Shown here: in pieces, positions 10,744 to 28,616 of the stretch | How positions within the stretch are numbered: the first letter of the stretch is position 1 | How the letters are laid out: each line of letters starts with the position of its first letter | Source of the DNA: Magicicada septendecula | Taxonomy: Eukaryota > Arthropoda > Insecta > Hemiptera > Cicadidae | NCBI GenBank assembly: GCA_034769895.1 | Contig: CM068367.1 | Coordinates: 692,838,462 to 692,902,461 of the forward strand | DNA length: 64,000 nt | Reading direction: 5' to 3' | Position numbers and translations under genes: made by a program | The notes under the pieces: generated by a model | What the model saw: the letters and a program-made list of their open reading frames with translations, nothing else | Databases searched by the model: none | What the model was told of the DNA's origin: nothing

Positions 10744-11177
10744 CATTTTAGACATTAAACTATATACCCATCATTGGGTATGCTGAATTGTCTTTGCTAA
10801 TGAGTCAACACAACAAATATTTCTTGACAAGCATTATGTCTTAAATAATATTAACAATCTATTACAATAAGAAAGGGTACTTTTTGTTGATGTAAACAAT
10901 ATGAAGTTACACATATTGTGTCTGTAAAAATATTTAAAATGTTAAAATAAAAATGTGCGGTTTTGTAGTTCTGTTAGTTAAGCAAAAGTACTTACAGTAC
11001 ATATTGTGCTTTGTCACTGGAAAAAAATCCTTAAACAAGTATAATGAGCAATCTGGAGCAATCAGTATAATGACACTGTTAAATTTACTCTGTAGTAAAG
11101 TGCATATTACCTTTATTATTAAAATATTTAATTAATAAAGTTGTGTTAGTGGTTATAATTACAAACAGAATTCATAT
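7904..11177. other. AT-rich non-coding stretch, no gene seen
   Basis: Long AT-rich sequence with poly-T runs and a (TA)n tract at 9680-9698. There is a small CA/TG hairpin at 9818-9838 and a (TG)n array listed separately. Open frames are short and compositionally biased; none resembles a known protein. Confidence 0.5.
10683..10738. repeat. (TG)n dinucleotide array, ~56 bp
   Basis: Uninterrupted GT repeat after acgtg; a perfect microsatellite. Confidence 0.98.
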
Positions 11178-11314
11178 TGTTGCATACCACTATAGAAAAA
11201 TTATTCCGATTAGAGCTTTCAAGCTTCACAACTCATCATCAGATCGGAAATAACAATAATGGAACTAAAGCTTGAAGCGCTAATCGGTATATTTTTCTAT
11301 AGTGGTGTGCAACA
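11178..11314. repeat. 137-bp foldback element
   Basis: Left arm 11178-11226 (tgttgcataccactatag...) pairs with 11268-11314 (...ctatagtggtgtgcaaca) with few mismatches. The ~40-nt loop contains tcatcatcag, i.e. CTGATGATGA on the minus strand, followed in the arm by TTGAAAGC. This is a weaker version of the CTGATGA...GAAA pattern seen in the 4915 foldback. Flanking gaatt on both sides may extend the inverted repeat by a few bases. Confidence 0.85.
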
Positions 11315-12397
11315 GTGTTAATTCTCTTTATTATTAAGTTAATGTACTTTGTATTATGTATTGCAGTATCTTAACTTTAAAATACCTGATAAGAAGGGGA
11401 TTGCATAGATCACAATTCGGTGATTAAGATGTAGTATTCAACACAATACTTTTTGATAAATTAAAAGGTAAACTTTAATGAAATGCTCTTACATTATGTA
11501 GTATTTGCGCGCGCGCGCGCGCACGCACACACACACAACATATAATACTACAATACATTTTATGCTACATTTTATACATTTTCATCATTTTATGCTACAT
11601 TTTATACATTTTTATCATTTACACAATCTGATGGTTTCAAATACAATAACGTTGTTCATATAAAGAATAGTTGAATAATAAGTTAAAATAAAGTAACCAA
11701 GCAAAGTAAGAAAACTGAAATTACAGGTTTAAAAGTACTGTATCTTTGCACTTTTTGGGTTAATATAATCTTATCAAGTTCCTGTATTTGTGATAATAAC
11801 CAATTATTATGGATCCTTGTGTATGTTTAGTTTGGTCTAAGCTATGTCTGCTTCGCACTATTGTAATTTATTTCTTTATGTTTAATGTAATCATTCTTAA
11901 AATTCTTAAAGAAACTTTTAGCTTTGAATTTTGTTGTTAAATTAATGATTTATTCTGTTTGTTCATATTTACTGCTATTAGAATAGTTTGTGTAAGCAGT
12001 TCTATATTTAATTTTCGAAGGAGACAAATAGATGTTTGCTATTTTATACATATGAGCCAGCAAATATTTAATAAACAACTGGATACAATTGAATACATTT
12101 AAAACATCTGTGTATGATTTTTAAATGGCAATAGTATGTTATCATACAGTACTGAGTAAGATGTGTAGTACTAGTACTGAGATGGATATATATGTATATT
12201 ATTTGTTATTTATTTATGTAAATAATATAATATAATTTATTTATTAAATTATATATATATAACATTTATGTGACATTTATATATAACATATATATGTATT
12301 ATATATATAATCTTTAAATATTATATCAAATATAATATAATTTCATTGTACGTAACTCGTAAGTTTCTTGTAGGGTTCTTGTATAACACATATTATT
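11315..12397. other. AT-rich, no gene seen
   Basis: Contains a (CG)n-(CA)n tract at about 11507-11537, a direct repeat of atgctacattttatacattttcatcatttt near 11560-11620, and AT-only stretches at 12185-12330. Confidence 0.5.
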
Positions 12398-12481
12398 AAA
12401 TTATAATTACTTCTACAAGTAGAAGGCGCTTATTTAAAACAATAAACAATAACATTCTACCTGCAGAAGTAATTATAATTT
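12398..12481. repeat. 84-bp inverted repeat (foldback)
   Basis: aaattataattacttcta at 12398 pairs with tgcagaagtaattataattt ending at 12481. The arms are ~30 bp with three or four mismatches and the loop is ~25 nt. Confidence 0.75.
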
Positions 12482-12540
12482 GATGTTCAGTAAAAGTAAG
12501 TGTGTACAGTAAAAGTCAAACAGGGAGTGTTTGAGGAAAG

Positions 12541-12545
<5 letters not shown>

Positions 12546-12632
<87 letters not shown>
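12546..12632. repeat. (AG)n array, ~87 bp
   Basis: Almost pure GA dinucleotide repeat with one interruption near 12621. No LINE end is visible upstream, so its origin is unclear. Confidence 0.97.
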
Positions 12633-12634
<2 letters not shown>

Positions 12635-12772
12635 TTTCATATAATTATATCAATAATAAACAATATTCTAACTTTAATCAAGTAAAACAATAAACCTTAC
12701 GTCATTTTGCACACAAGAACACAATTTAAAACTATAAACTAAGTAGTTGTAAAAACACAATGGAATACTTAC

Positions 12773-12900
12773 TTAAGCAGTGTTCACAGATCACTACTAT
12801 CCTCATGACACAACTGCAGACCCGATGAACTATGATTGCCCTTGAACTCAATAGCCCTACTGTAAACATTTTAACTAAGTTAGACAGGCACTGCAGGGTT
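12773..12900 (-). other. Candidate untranslated 5' exon (minus strand)
   Basis: A strong donor on the minus strand, GTAAGTAT at 12772-12765, follows CTGCTTAA. The HYKK-like first coding exon needs an upstream untranslated exon, and this is the best-placed donor I noticed upstream. The 5' limit is unknown and 12900 is arbitrary. The local sequence is less AT-rich than its surroundings. This is an inference only. Confidence 0.2.
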
Positions 12901-14447
12901 TCTTTACTTACTGGTGCTTACACAGTCAGGCATACAATGTTTGTGTATAGGCTGTCTGTAGGCTTGATCATTGAAACTAATGGAGTACAACCGCGACCTT
13001 TGGATATTGACACATACAGTGCGGAAGCAATATCAACAAACTAAACTAGTATTTTCATGACGTCAAAAGTTTTGTTCGTTTCTACTTTATCGTTGTTTCT
13101 GAGATCATAACGGTTTTTTAGTCTGAATTTTGAGATTATCGACAAAGGCACCGATTAGTCTGTCACGATTACTGCAAACGATAACAATGGTTATAGTAAA
13201 TTGCGTGTTGTTACTGTACGATTACGTCAATTTAAACATATAATTTATAAATAATTACTTTAGTATTTACAATATTTATATAAATGTATTTTGTATAGTA
13301 AGGAATCATATTGTTTGAAACGGTAACGGTAGATTAAGTGGATAACAGTACATCAGAAACGTCCACATGGTGCATCTACTGAAAATTGCGCTCTGCAGAG
13401 AAAAGCAGTGCAGATTAGATTTCAGTCTAAGCCAACGAATTATTTTAATTTAATCTATTCAATGTAATTTTGCCGGCAAGTATCGAACATTCGATGCGGA
13501 GCTCAGTGGAGACGTGAAATTCTTATTGCAGTTTAATTTTTTGAAGGGGTATAACGATTGAAGAATGCCAATATACGTAAACAAACGAATAAATATATTA
13601 AATAACGGAGTAAAATTATTAAGGGAATTCAGTTGTGAACCAAGAAGTTCAGTTATGAAGTTTATCCTTGTTTCCCGGGAGCTCACCTGACGTAATCACG
13701 GGCGACGGGTTTGCGCACACACAATCTCTCTCAAGAGCAGACGAAGTATAATTCAATTATCGGTTTCCGTTTTTGTTGCAGTCGTTTCATGTGGTTTGCG
13801 ACAACTACTGACTATATTAAGAGTACTGCTACTTAGACACCGGCTTCTTGCTCCCGCACATGTTTGTCATTTGAAGTTCAGTTACAACACAAACGATGGT
13901 ACCGTGTTGTTTGCAAGGAACTGAAGGCATGAATGAAAACAAGCTTTCTACCAAAGAAACAATCCATGACGGCACTTAAGATGATGGTAATATCACCGTA
14001 AACGGGTAATAAATTTTACTCGCTTGTACTGAGTGACCCATAAAGCTATCCGATAGGCGAGTTTGTAAGCGATCCGATTGAAACACCGAGCAGGACTGTC
14101 TCATCAGTTTCATTACATAAGAGCACTTGGGCTGCCGCGGATGTAGCATGTCAGTTAGCTATTTAGGTTTGTATCCTGCGTGGATGATTCTTCTTCTAAA
14201 CACAGATTTAGAGAGATTCTAAAAGAGATGAACCTGCTGAACCATCACCTCTAAACCACGTCAGAGAGAAGAAGCCATCTTCCTCGCAGGGTTCAAGTCG
14301 AAATAACATAATATTATGTATGTACGTAGCATATATACATACACACAATTGCGCGCGGGATTGTGTGTTTATGAATATTATATTTGACAAAATTACTGAA
14401 AGTGGCGCGGGCCGATGGATCGTCGACGTGACTCATAATTGTTAAGA
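12901..14447. other. Mixed-composition stretch, no gene recognised
   Basis: More balanced base composition than neighbouring DNA, with a CRE-like tgacgtaa at 13688 and scattered CpGs. This could be promoter-proximal DNA between the minus-strand candidate exon (12773) and a plus-strand one (14513), but no protein-coding exon is recognisable. Confidence 0.35.
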
Positions 14448-14513
14448 TCACTCGTTCTGCCTGCTACCTCGCCTGCCAAAAAGCAGCAGTCTTATTTGGC
14501 ACGGCTGAACCAG
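14448..14513 (+). other. Candidate plus-strand non-coding exon ending in a consensus donor
   Basis: A GC-richer patch ends with gaaccag|gtaagtacc at 14513/14514, a full CAG|GTAAGT donor. An initiator-like tcactc occurs at 14447. No open frame with similarity precedes the donor, so if real it is a 5' UTR exon. The start is a guess. Confidence 0.2.
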
Positions 14514-17079
14514 GTAAGTACCAAACCCACAACACACACACACACACACACACCAGTAGAATTACTAATGACGTCCAATAAACACTATTCAATACGCACT
14601 TAACTATTTAAAAGTATTAACTGTACTTGAAAAGTAATAAATTGATTTGTAGGAAGACGACTGTAATTAGATTTAGACTCTATATTAAAAAATTAATTCT
14701 TTTACACTTAATATAACAATTAAATGTGCATGGATGTTGAATACTGAAATTATTATTTAAGCAATTAATTTTCTGTGTACGTTAAAACGTCTCAGTTTAA
14801 TAAAAATAGTATTTGTGATTATATTTCCAACAGGAGCGTACAGACGTTGTAACACAGTTCGTAGTAGCGTCATATTGTGTAACACGTTACATGAAAAATA
14901 AAACAAAATATTTTATTTTATTATATGTTCGTAAATGTAAATAGTAAATTTATGTTCAACGTAAAAGCTACTAATACCATTAGTAATTTTATTTGTTTAA
15001 TTATCTAAAACGCCCCTCCCGTAAATTTCTTCCTTATACTGTAGTTGTTGCAGATCCCGAATGGAGTCATTGCAGCTCAATACCCAGACGGTCCCAGTTT
15101 TGCCTTATTCTGTGTACATACAGTAATTACAGACTATTTTTTATCTGTTAATTCAGATAGATAACGAGAGATTTAAAAACTTTATTGCGGAAAAAGTATT
15201 TACATGGTTCATACTTTTATGATTTTCAATTAGATATTTTCCATGTACAGACTCGTGAGTCTATAAAAGAACAGAAGCAGAATGAAGCGCATTGTGTCGG
15301 TTACGTCGTCGCCCCGCGTAAATGAAATAAATTTGTTTCTCTTCCCACTTTGGATTCCTAACTCCATTCCTTTCGCTGGCACAATATTGTCAACTTGATA
15401 AACAATCAAGCTGTCGTCTCAGTCATTTCTGATTAAAATAAACCAGATTACTAACAACTCGAGTGTAAATTAATCATAATAACAACGTTAAATTAATTAT
15501 AATTTAATTTCGGTTTACAACTGAGACATCTTTAATGTACTGTTTGCCGTACCCATACTGATCGAACGCAGATTAAGTCAGCTGTATATAAATGTAAGTA
15601 CTGTAATTCTATAAGACTCACACTAGTTTTGTTATCCGTTGAAAGGTTGTAGCTTAGCAGTCAGATCAGCTGCAGGTATTTTGTAACGTTTTCGTAGCAA
15701 GTGACGCAGTAGTGGCAAAACGTTCAAAGTAATAACTTTTTTATATTAACGCACACAGTTTAATGCACAAATTATGACGGAAAACTTTTTGTTTCATATA
15801 CGGTTTGTTCATCACTGAGGAAAAAGAAGTATCAATTTCTATGGCTGGCCGGTTTAAGCATTCTCACTACGATTACAAAAATCATACGTTAGAAGTATCA
15901 TAATTTAAAAATTTTGTTATGCAGTGTTTGGAGAAGCTAGTCGACACAGTAAAACTGACGGTGTAGTGGGGTCTAACTTTGTCTCAATCAATTATGAGGA
16001 AAAATAATTCACACCATTGACGAACGGCACTCACAGTACTGATTGGTTCACACGACATTAAGATTTTTCAATAAATGCATACCCGCAGTTCTCTTGTATG
16101 GAAGTTCATTACTTAAGGGAAGCCATATCAGAAACCGCCAACCAAGAACACACACCTCACAGCAGGCCTACATCATTAATCACACAAACCGTCAATGAAA
16201 TAATTTTAAGAAAATAATGCCTTTCGTTACGTTGTTATTAATAGCAAACCAAATCCATTATTACTAATTGCTAGTGATAATAATAGTAGGCCTATGTTGG
16301 TTAATCGATTACTTACATAGTTTCTCAAAATCTATGATTCTGTGAATTTGCTATGAGAGTTTTGATCTTATGATTCGAACACAAAATATTTAACACTCAT
16401 TCAATAAAAAAATTTTATGATAGTAGCCTATATTGTTTTTATAGTATACGATATTTTATGGTTTGAGGGAAACAAATGCAACAATAATATTGACGTATTC
16501 ATGTTACAACTATGTTCAGTTAACGCCTTTTTTTCATTCTAACTTCTAATTTAGCATAGAATGTACATTTTTGAATGTAGTAACACATTTATGAAAAAAG
16601 AATATTTTTTTCACAGTGAGTAACACTTAAATATCTACTTTTTGTAATGTTTTGTAGGATGTGCAAGGCGATTAGTAAATGGATATGTCTGAATTTACAG
16701 ATGCTCAAGAATAAGCCAAATATAGTTCTTAAATTTGCAGTTTTCAAGATAAAAGCGATGTAGCGTTTATTTATGACAACTCAAGTTTTGCGGATATGTA
16801 TTTAAAGCACAATCACTAATTGAAGATTCACTAAACAGAAGCTATCTTTCATCTCGTAAACAGCCTATATTGGTAGGCTACAATGCACACAACAATTTAT
16901 TTATTTTTTTGTATCAGTAAAACGTTTTATTTCAAAAATATAATTTGCACCGAAATCAGATGTACTGGTCGATTCAGTTAAGCCACAAAAACTGCCAAAC
17001 CTCTGCAATAGAATAAATTGACATGAACATTTTTTATTGTCTTCTACATAATGTCACGATGTTAAAACAATAGGATGAT
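14514..17079. other. No gene seen
   Basis: AT-rich DNA with a short (CA)n at 14534-14552. Open frames are short and without recognisable similarity. Confidence 0.45.
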
Positions 17080-17600
17080 CTCACCTCTAAGGGGTGAAAA
17101 CAACCTTAAATGCCAGAATATTATTTTTTTGTAAAATGTTCGGAATAAATTGATGAAATTGCGAACATTTATGTTTTCAGGTTGCTGAGAAACAATTTAA
17201 GGTCAATTGTATTGTACAGCATATAGGAGAGTCAAAAGAGGATTTTGATAAATATTTAAATTTAACAAATAAACAAACAAATTTTAAGGGGATGAAATAC
17301 ATAAAAAAGCGACATTTAAAAAAAGTTCGCTTCTTACGATATTCAGAAATAAATTTTACGCGCGAACATAAGTAAGAAGCCAAAATTTTATTGGTATATT
17401 ACGTAGTACAGGGTTGAAATCACCCCTAAACGCCGTAAATTTCTTTTGTAGCAAACTATTAGGAATAAACTGTTGAAAATTGTATACTTACGTTTTCAAT
17501 GTTGCTGATTAAGAATGTAAGGTCAGAAATATTGTAAAACACAGGGAAGTCAAAATGGCCAATTTAAAGGTTGGCGTGGGGGGTGTGATATTTACAAAAT
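17080..17600. repeat. Two diverged copies of a ~320-bp repeat
   Basis: The motif order ggggtgaaa(t)ca..cc(c)taaa(c/t)gcc, then ggaataaa(t/c)tg(t/a)tgaaa, then tttca.gttgctga, then aaggtca, then gagtcaaaa occurs at 17089-17240 and again at 17411-17560. This suggests a degenerate tandem or dispersed repeat of unknown class. Confidence 0.6.
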
Positions 17601-18299
17601 ATTCGTATCTTTTAATTAAATTTCTAATTTCCTTGTGATACTCAAATAGATAGAGCTAGATAAAAGAATGAGATAAAATTGAAAAAAGAAACAATTATGA
17701 AAGAAATTAAATACCTTTATTAATAAAACATTTTATTATTTTGTAAGTAGCCCAGGGCACACGCCTTTCCTTAGATCATTTCAGTGCTGACGTGTGTAGT
17801 TAGAAATTTAGGTAAATTTACTATTATATTTGAGCAACATATCTTGCAAAGTATTCGTCCTACAAAAATTAAAAAAAAACTTATTTGTTAATAACCTACT
17901 TTAGTTTAGCTTACTTCAGTTAATAAACTTTAGTATGTCTACTTTTCTTTGTTAAATACAGTATTTTTCAGGTTATTAGGGAAAATAGAAAATATTTCAA
18001 TGGCATAATTGAATTAGCCTAACACACAAAGTCTAATATTATAAAAAGAGATAGTTAAAAAGAAAGTCTTAAAAAATTGAAAGACAGTCAAAATAATTAA
18101 ATTAACGGTACCTGTTAAGACGTTTTCTTAATTTTCATGTAACATCAAATTACAGCAGGAAATTGTCAATTTTCCGACAAAGAATGAAAAAAGCACACGG
18201 GTTTTTGAGCATAACTTCGTTATTTTTTACTAATACTATAATAAAACAGACTTCATTAGAAAGAAAATATAAATATTTTAAATCTAATTTTTGAGTACC

Positions 18300-19220
18300 G
18301 TTTTCAGTAGATGTATGGTTTTCGAATGATTCAAAGTCAAAAATTGTTTTTAGGTGTAATAAAATTGAATCGCCATCTTTAAACAGTTATATCTCGTGAA
18401 GTGTCAGTCCTACTTTAATGAAAAGATAAGCAGATAGTTTGGCATAAAATAAGCTTTATTTTGTATGTCTGTCTTTATTTTTTGTGTTATTTAGTAATAT
18501 ATCTCTCCCATTTGATGTAATCACTGAATTGTTCTAAAATTCAAAGTCTAATAGCATCAAAACTAACAACTTGAAAAATCATAAATTCGAGCATACTGAG
18601 AGTAATATATTAATGATATGTAACAGGAATTTAAAAAATGTTTACATACTAGCAAATTACAGGAAATGTTTCCGAAAAACTTAAAAATGCAAACAATATT
18701 TTTATCATAATGTTACCTGTAATGACATTATGATAAAGTAAAATTAATTTTAAAGGTAACTTCATGGCCTTCAACTTAGGTTAAAGGCACTTTTCTCCAA
18801 AGTCATAGTTTCTGACTTATCGAGAGTCAAAAACTGATTTTGGCGGAAAAGATATCGAAGCACCGTTTTTAAACAGCCATACTTCCCAAAGTATCGAATC
18901 TATATGAATAAATGAAGTGAATTGAATACAATCATAAATCGAGTCCCTATGAACTTTAGGCTATTTTAAGTCACTACCAGTTTTTTAATAGATTCAATAT
19001 TTTGCGAGTTATTTTACAAACACTCACGAGGTAACGTTTTAGGGGCGTGAAAAACACAGTTTTTAACTCCCAACCATTGGCTTCCAAAAAAGTGCGTTAC
19101 CAACTTTCTTTTCTACAATTTCATAATCTATCGATTTTAGGGGTTATACATATTTTTTACTTTCCACCAACTGAGAAACGGTGGGAACAAGTCCCTTAGG
19201 GAGAGAACCCAAAACGTTTT
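18300..19220. repeat. Diverged internal repeats of unknown class
   Basis: Segments at about 18330-18425 and 18815-18915 share the order gagtcaaaaa(c/t)tg.tttt, then atcg..(g)cacc/catctttaaacag, then catactt/tatatctc, then aagt(a/g)tc, then aatga, about 490 bp apart. Conserved ggggcgtgaaaa-type phrases follow at 19040. No coding capacity was found. Confidence 0.4.
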
Positions 19221-19230
19221 TCTTTAAGTT

Positions 19231-20109
19231 TTGTCTAGACACTAGTAGAAGACATGTTGTATGTCAATTCGTTCTATTGCAAAGAATTCCAATGTAAAAT
19301 GTAAACTGACACGACTATGTAGAAGCTTTCCCCTGAGGTAAAGTTATCTGCCAGTGGCCATCCACTTGTTATCTAATGACCAACTAATATAATGCGTTCT
19401 TTGTCAGTAACGGATTTGTTAATACTGCTACAATCGTCGTAGTATTGTGGTCTTCCAATCATAAGAGCTATGGTGTTCTAGTGCCGCTTCCCTCACCAGT
19501 CTACCGTCTTCACGAATTATCAAGTTTTTGGTTAAAGGTACTGTATATCAATTTCGTCTTTCTGCGTAGATCATACACAGCTACAGCTTTAAACAGTGAT
19601 AGGACAGTACTGTATGGACATTGTGTTTCAGTAGATTCAGTTTCTCGGTTACTTTATCAACATTGTATGTTTCATTAGGGATATGAAATTTGACAGTATT
19701 AAAAAATTGCACCTACATTAAGTCTTTATTACTAAAGACGAGCTGTCGTACTATGTCTAAAACAGTGGTTTGTCCACTGCAATCTTAGGACGCGCTATCC
19801 ATTAAAGTAGTAGAATTTTGTTTGTTTTGCATTTTAGTTAGACAAAATTAAAGTTTTTTAACGTTACTTTGTTAATGATAATTACAGTTTTTTTTCAGTT
19901 GAATAAATCTAGGGTGGTAAGCGTAATTAATTCGGTGCCTGTGCTGACATGAATATCAATTATGTCGCTTCCTTTTCCTATGGGCTCCTTCCTGTAACGC
20001 AACGCTAATAATTTCGTCATAAGATGTATTTTTTGTAGACGCATGTGTCTGCAGCTTGTCTTCCTGTATATTGCGTAATAATAATAATAATACGCATAAT
20101 AAAAATATT
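19231..20109. other. No gene seen
   Basis: AT-rich non-coding sequence up to the Penelope-like fragment, including a (taa)n tract at 20077-20092. Confidence 0.45.
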
Positions 20110-20121
20110 CCTTTGGAGGAA

Positions 20122-20486
20122 TGTTCAGGGGTATATAGAATCCAGCGCAGTGAGTGCGATAAGTTCTATATCGGACAAACGGGGAGGAAATTTATCGAGA
20201 GGTTTAAAGAACACCTACCAAAAAAAAGAAACCCCAAACCACCTCATCAAATTACGCACTCCACCTCATAAACGAAAACCATAATTACGCTGGATTCAAA
20301 TAGAACATGGAGCCGATACACGTTTGTAATAAAGGTCATTTCCTGAATGCTTTAGAAGAGTTTGAAATATACAAGGCATCCAAAGTAAATAAAGAGCAGT
20401 TACTCAACGATCAGCTATCATTTAAATCCAATAAATTATATGATACCGCGTTGATGATAAGCAATGAAGCACGAATACAGACTAGT
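20122..20486 (+). pseudogene. GIY-YIG endonuclease domain of a Penelope-like element
   Basis: The translation reads SGVYRIQRSECDKFYIGQTG and then RKFIERFKEHLP. The GVY...FYIGQTGR...F.EH layout is the GIY-YIG nuclease of Penelope-like retroelements, with the arginine and glutamate-containing helix in place. After a frameshift near 20265 and one in-frame stop near 20303 it continues YALHLINENHNYAGF, then MEPIHVCNKGHFLNALEEFE and IYKASKVNKEQLLNDQ, ending at a stop at 20487. The HI/HLINENHN and K..LN.LEEFEIYK phrases also match the C-terminus of this family. The canonical linker cysteine pair is partly retained (CDKFY). Non-functional because of the frameshift and stop. Confidence 0.85.
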
Positions 20487-20642
20487 TGACGATCGGAGGT
20501 CGACCGGTGCACCGAGTCGCTTTTAACGTGTTCATGTGTTTATGTTATATGTTAATTTATTCAGTGATTTTTGTGCGTGTGTTTTTATGTATAAACATTT
20601 TAATCATTTCGATGACCCCTATGTATTAGGGGAATAATAATA

Positions 20643-20700
20643 TTTTTTACTGTACCTGAAGATGGGGATTTAGTCCCCGAAACATGTTGTATGTAAAAAA
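20643..20700 (+). ncRNA. Hammerhead-ribozyme-like motif in the Penelope-like 3' UTR
   Basis: The sequence CTGAAGA (20656-20662), T, GGGGA-TTTAG-TCCCC (20664-20678), GAAAC (20679-20683) has the CUGANGA-stem II-GAAA core of a hammerhead, with one extra U before stem II. An outer helix is possible between TTTTTTAC (20643-20650) and GTAAAAAA (20693-20700). Penelope-like elements are known to carry hammerhead motifs; that this copy could cleave is not claimed. Confidence 0.45.
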
Positions 20701-20751
20701 CTGAGATCGCCTAGTGGATTATACAAGGTAAAAATCTTTAAGTTAATAATA

Positions 20752-20753
20752 AT

Positions 20754-20835
<82 letters not shown>

Positions 20836-20853
20836 GTCGTCGTCGTCATCATC
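20752..20853. repeat. (ATC)n trinucleotide array, ~100 bp
   Basis: Pure CAT/ATC repeats with four CGT variants near 20834-20846, starting just after the Penelope-like 3' end. It may have grown from the element's tail. Confidence 0.97.
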
Positions 20854-20879
20854 ATAAGGTATTTTGCAGATTAGCAAGT

Positions 20880-21250
20880 TCAAACTCCTTGATTCTTTTG
20901 TACCCCTCAATGTGTTGCTATTTTATCCTTAGACCGCTTAACTGCCATCTGTCGTCTTCTGTGCGTACCATTGCCCTTGTCTGACTGACACTTTGGGTCC
21001 AAGTACACTTGTACTTTTGTTTGTTTGTTTGTGCATGAATGATTTTTGTTTTTGCTATGGTCTTTTTCATTTCGTATTCTTCTTTTTCACCCCATCTTCT
21101 TAGTTTTTGCAGATTTATTTATCTGTGCTACCTTACACCATCAAAAGCCTTTTCTAGATCTTTAAAACATAAGCTAATCGCCTTCTCTTCTGGGCCTATA
21201 CATGAACTATATATCCTTCGATTGTCACCACTTCAGAGCCGCCTTTAGGG
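20880..21250 (-). mobile_element. Antisense LINE reverse-transcriptase fragment
   Basis: On the minus strand around 21130-21210 the translation reads ISLCFKDLEKAFDGV, matching the RT block A consensus (F.DLEKAFDRV) with the catalytic aspartate. It is followed by LQKLRRWGE-like sequence (about 21085-21115), also typical (ALRKWG). The rest is too decayed to define limits; no TSD was found. Confidence 0.6.
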
Positions 21251-22415
<1,165 letters not shown>

Positions 22416-22466
22416 ACTCGCGAGCGAGCGCGCGCACATTTAAAAATATTAATGAATGACAAAGAA

Positions 22467-22467
<1 letters not shown>

Positions 22468-22516
<49 letters not shown>
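22468..22516. repeat. (ACT)n trinucleotide array, ~49 bp
   Basis: Sixteen perfect ACT units, 55 bp after the long CA array. Confidence 0.98.
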
Positions 22517-27818
<5,302 letters not shown>

Positions 27819-28111
27819 GTTTATAGCAGGGGTCTCCAAACTACGGCCCGCGAAGGGTCATTGTCCGGCCCGCGGCAACCCGGGCGATGCTGCGTGCAGT
27901 TTTAAAATAGGTCGTCAAAATACTTTAAACATTATAACATTTTGCTAAATAACTAAGCAAGAAATAAGTTCAGTAAAATGTTATAATATTTTGTACAAGT
28001 TTAAAACATTTACGTGGTTTATGTGCTTGTTCTTCTGCCTGCCTTGAATGAATCACGCTTTTCACTCGCATCAACCTAAAGCAAAGATTCTGATTCCCCC
28101 CCCCCGTGCGC

Positions 28112-28341
28112 TCGGCAAGAGCAATGCTTTCAATGTTTGGATCGACCTATATCTGCGAACAAACGTTATCAAAAATGAACTTTATAAAATCAAAGTAGAA
28201 GGCTAACTTGTCAGACGAACACTTGAAATCCATTCTAGTGATAGGAGCATCAAAATTTGACCCAAAATGGGCAGACATTATATGTCAGAAGCAACTACAC
28301 ACATCCCACACGTACATAAGAAACCCAAAAAATAATACATA
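28112..28341 (+). pseudogene. hAT transposase C-terminal (dimerisation) fragment
   Basis: The frame reads SARAMLSMFGSTYICEQTLS, then KMNFIKSK, one stop, then KANLSDEHLKSILVIGASKF and DPKWADIICQKQLHTSHT. The pattern (stretch ending in CEQ.FS.MN.IKSK.R..L.D.HL...L) is the conserved hAT C-terminal dimerisation region as found in ZBED5/GTF2IRD2-like transposases. About 75 residues survive with a single nonsense codon, so decay is moderate. Confidence 0.85.
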
Positions 28342-28488
28342 AGAAATATCTTTGAATGTTATTTTTTCCTTACTTTTATTTACATTATATTGAATAAATG
28401 AGTTTGTTTTCTTTGGATAAGTCTGCTTAATTTTTATTTAAATACCTATTTTATTGACTTGATTATTTCGTAAACTTAAAATAAGTTT

Positions 28489-28493
<5 letters not shown>

Positions 28494-28539
<46 letters not shown>

Positions 28540-28540
28540 T
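28494..28540. repeat. (TA)n-(TG)n microsatellite inside the hAT element
   Basis: About 17 TA units followed by 7 TG units. Confidence 0.97.
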
Positions 28541-28616
28541 GTTGTTGGGCCGCCTGACTTCCTGATTTTTCAATTTGGCCCTCAAGTGAAAACGTTTGGA
28601 GACCCCTGGTTTATAG

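Larger units (their letters stand above)
20110..20740 (+). mobile_element. Penelope-like element, 3' fragment (GIY-YIG endonuclease + 3' UTR)
   Basis: The fragment begins inside the C-terminal endonuclease domain and runs through ~170 bp of 3' UTR, including the hammerhead-like hairpin at 20656-20683. It then grades into a (TAA/ATC)n microsatellite. The RT domain is absent, as expected of a 5'-truncated copy. No flanking TSD could be defined. Confidence 0.8.
27827..28608 (+). mobile_element. Non-autonomous hAT element, 782 bp, with transposase relic
   Basis: Terminal inverted repeats CAGGGGTCTCCAAAC / GTTTGGAGACCCCTG and an 8-bp TSD identify a hAT superfamily insertion. Next to the TIRs lie the GC-rich ggcccgcg... 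/ ...tttggccctc sequences often seen in this group. Internally it keeps a piece of transposase C-terminus and an AT/TG microsatellite (28494-28540). Most of the transposase is deleted. Confidence 0.92.
27819..28616. repeat. 8-bp hAT target-site duplication
   Basis: gtttatag is present at 27819-27826 and 28609-28616, exactly abutting the terminal inverted repeats. Confidence 0.95.
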
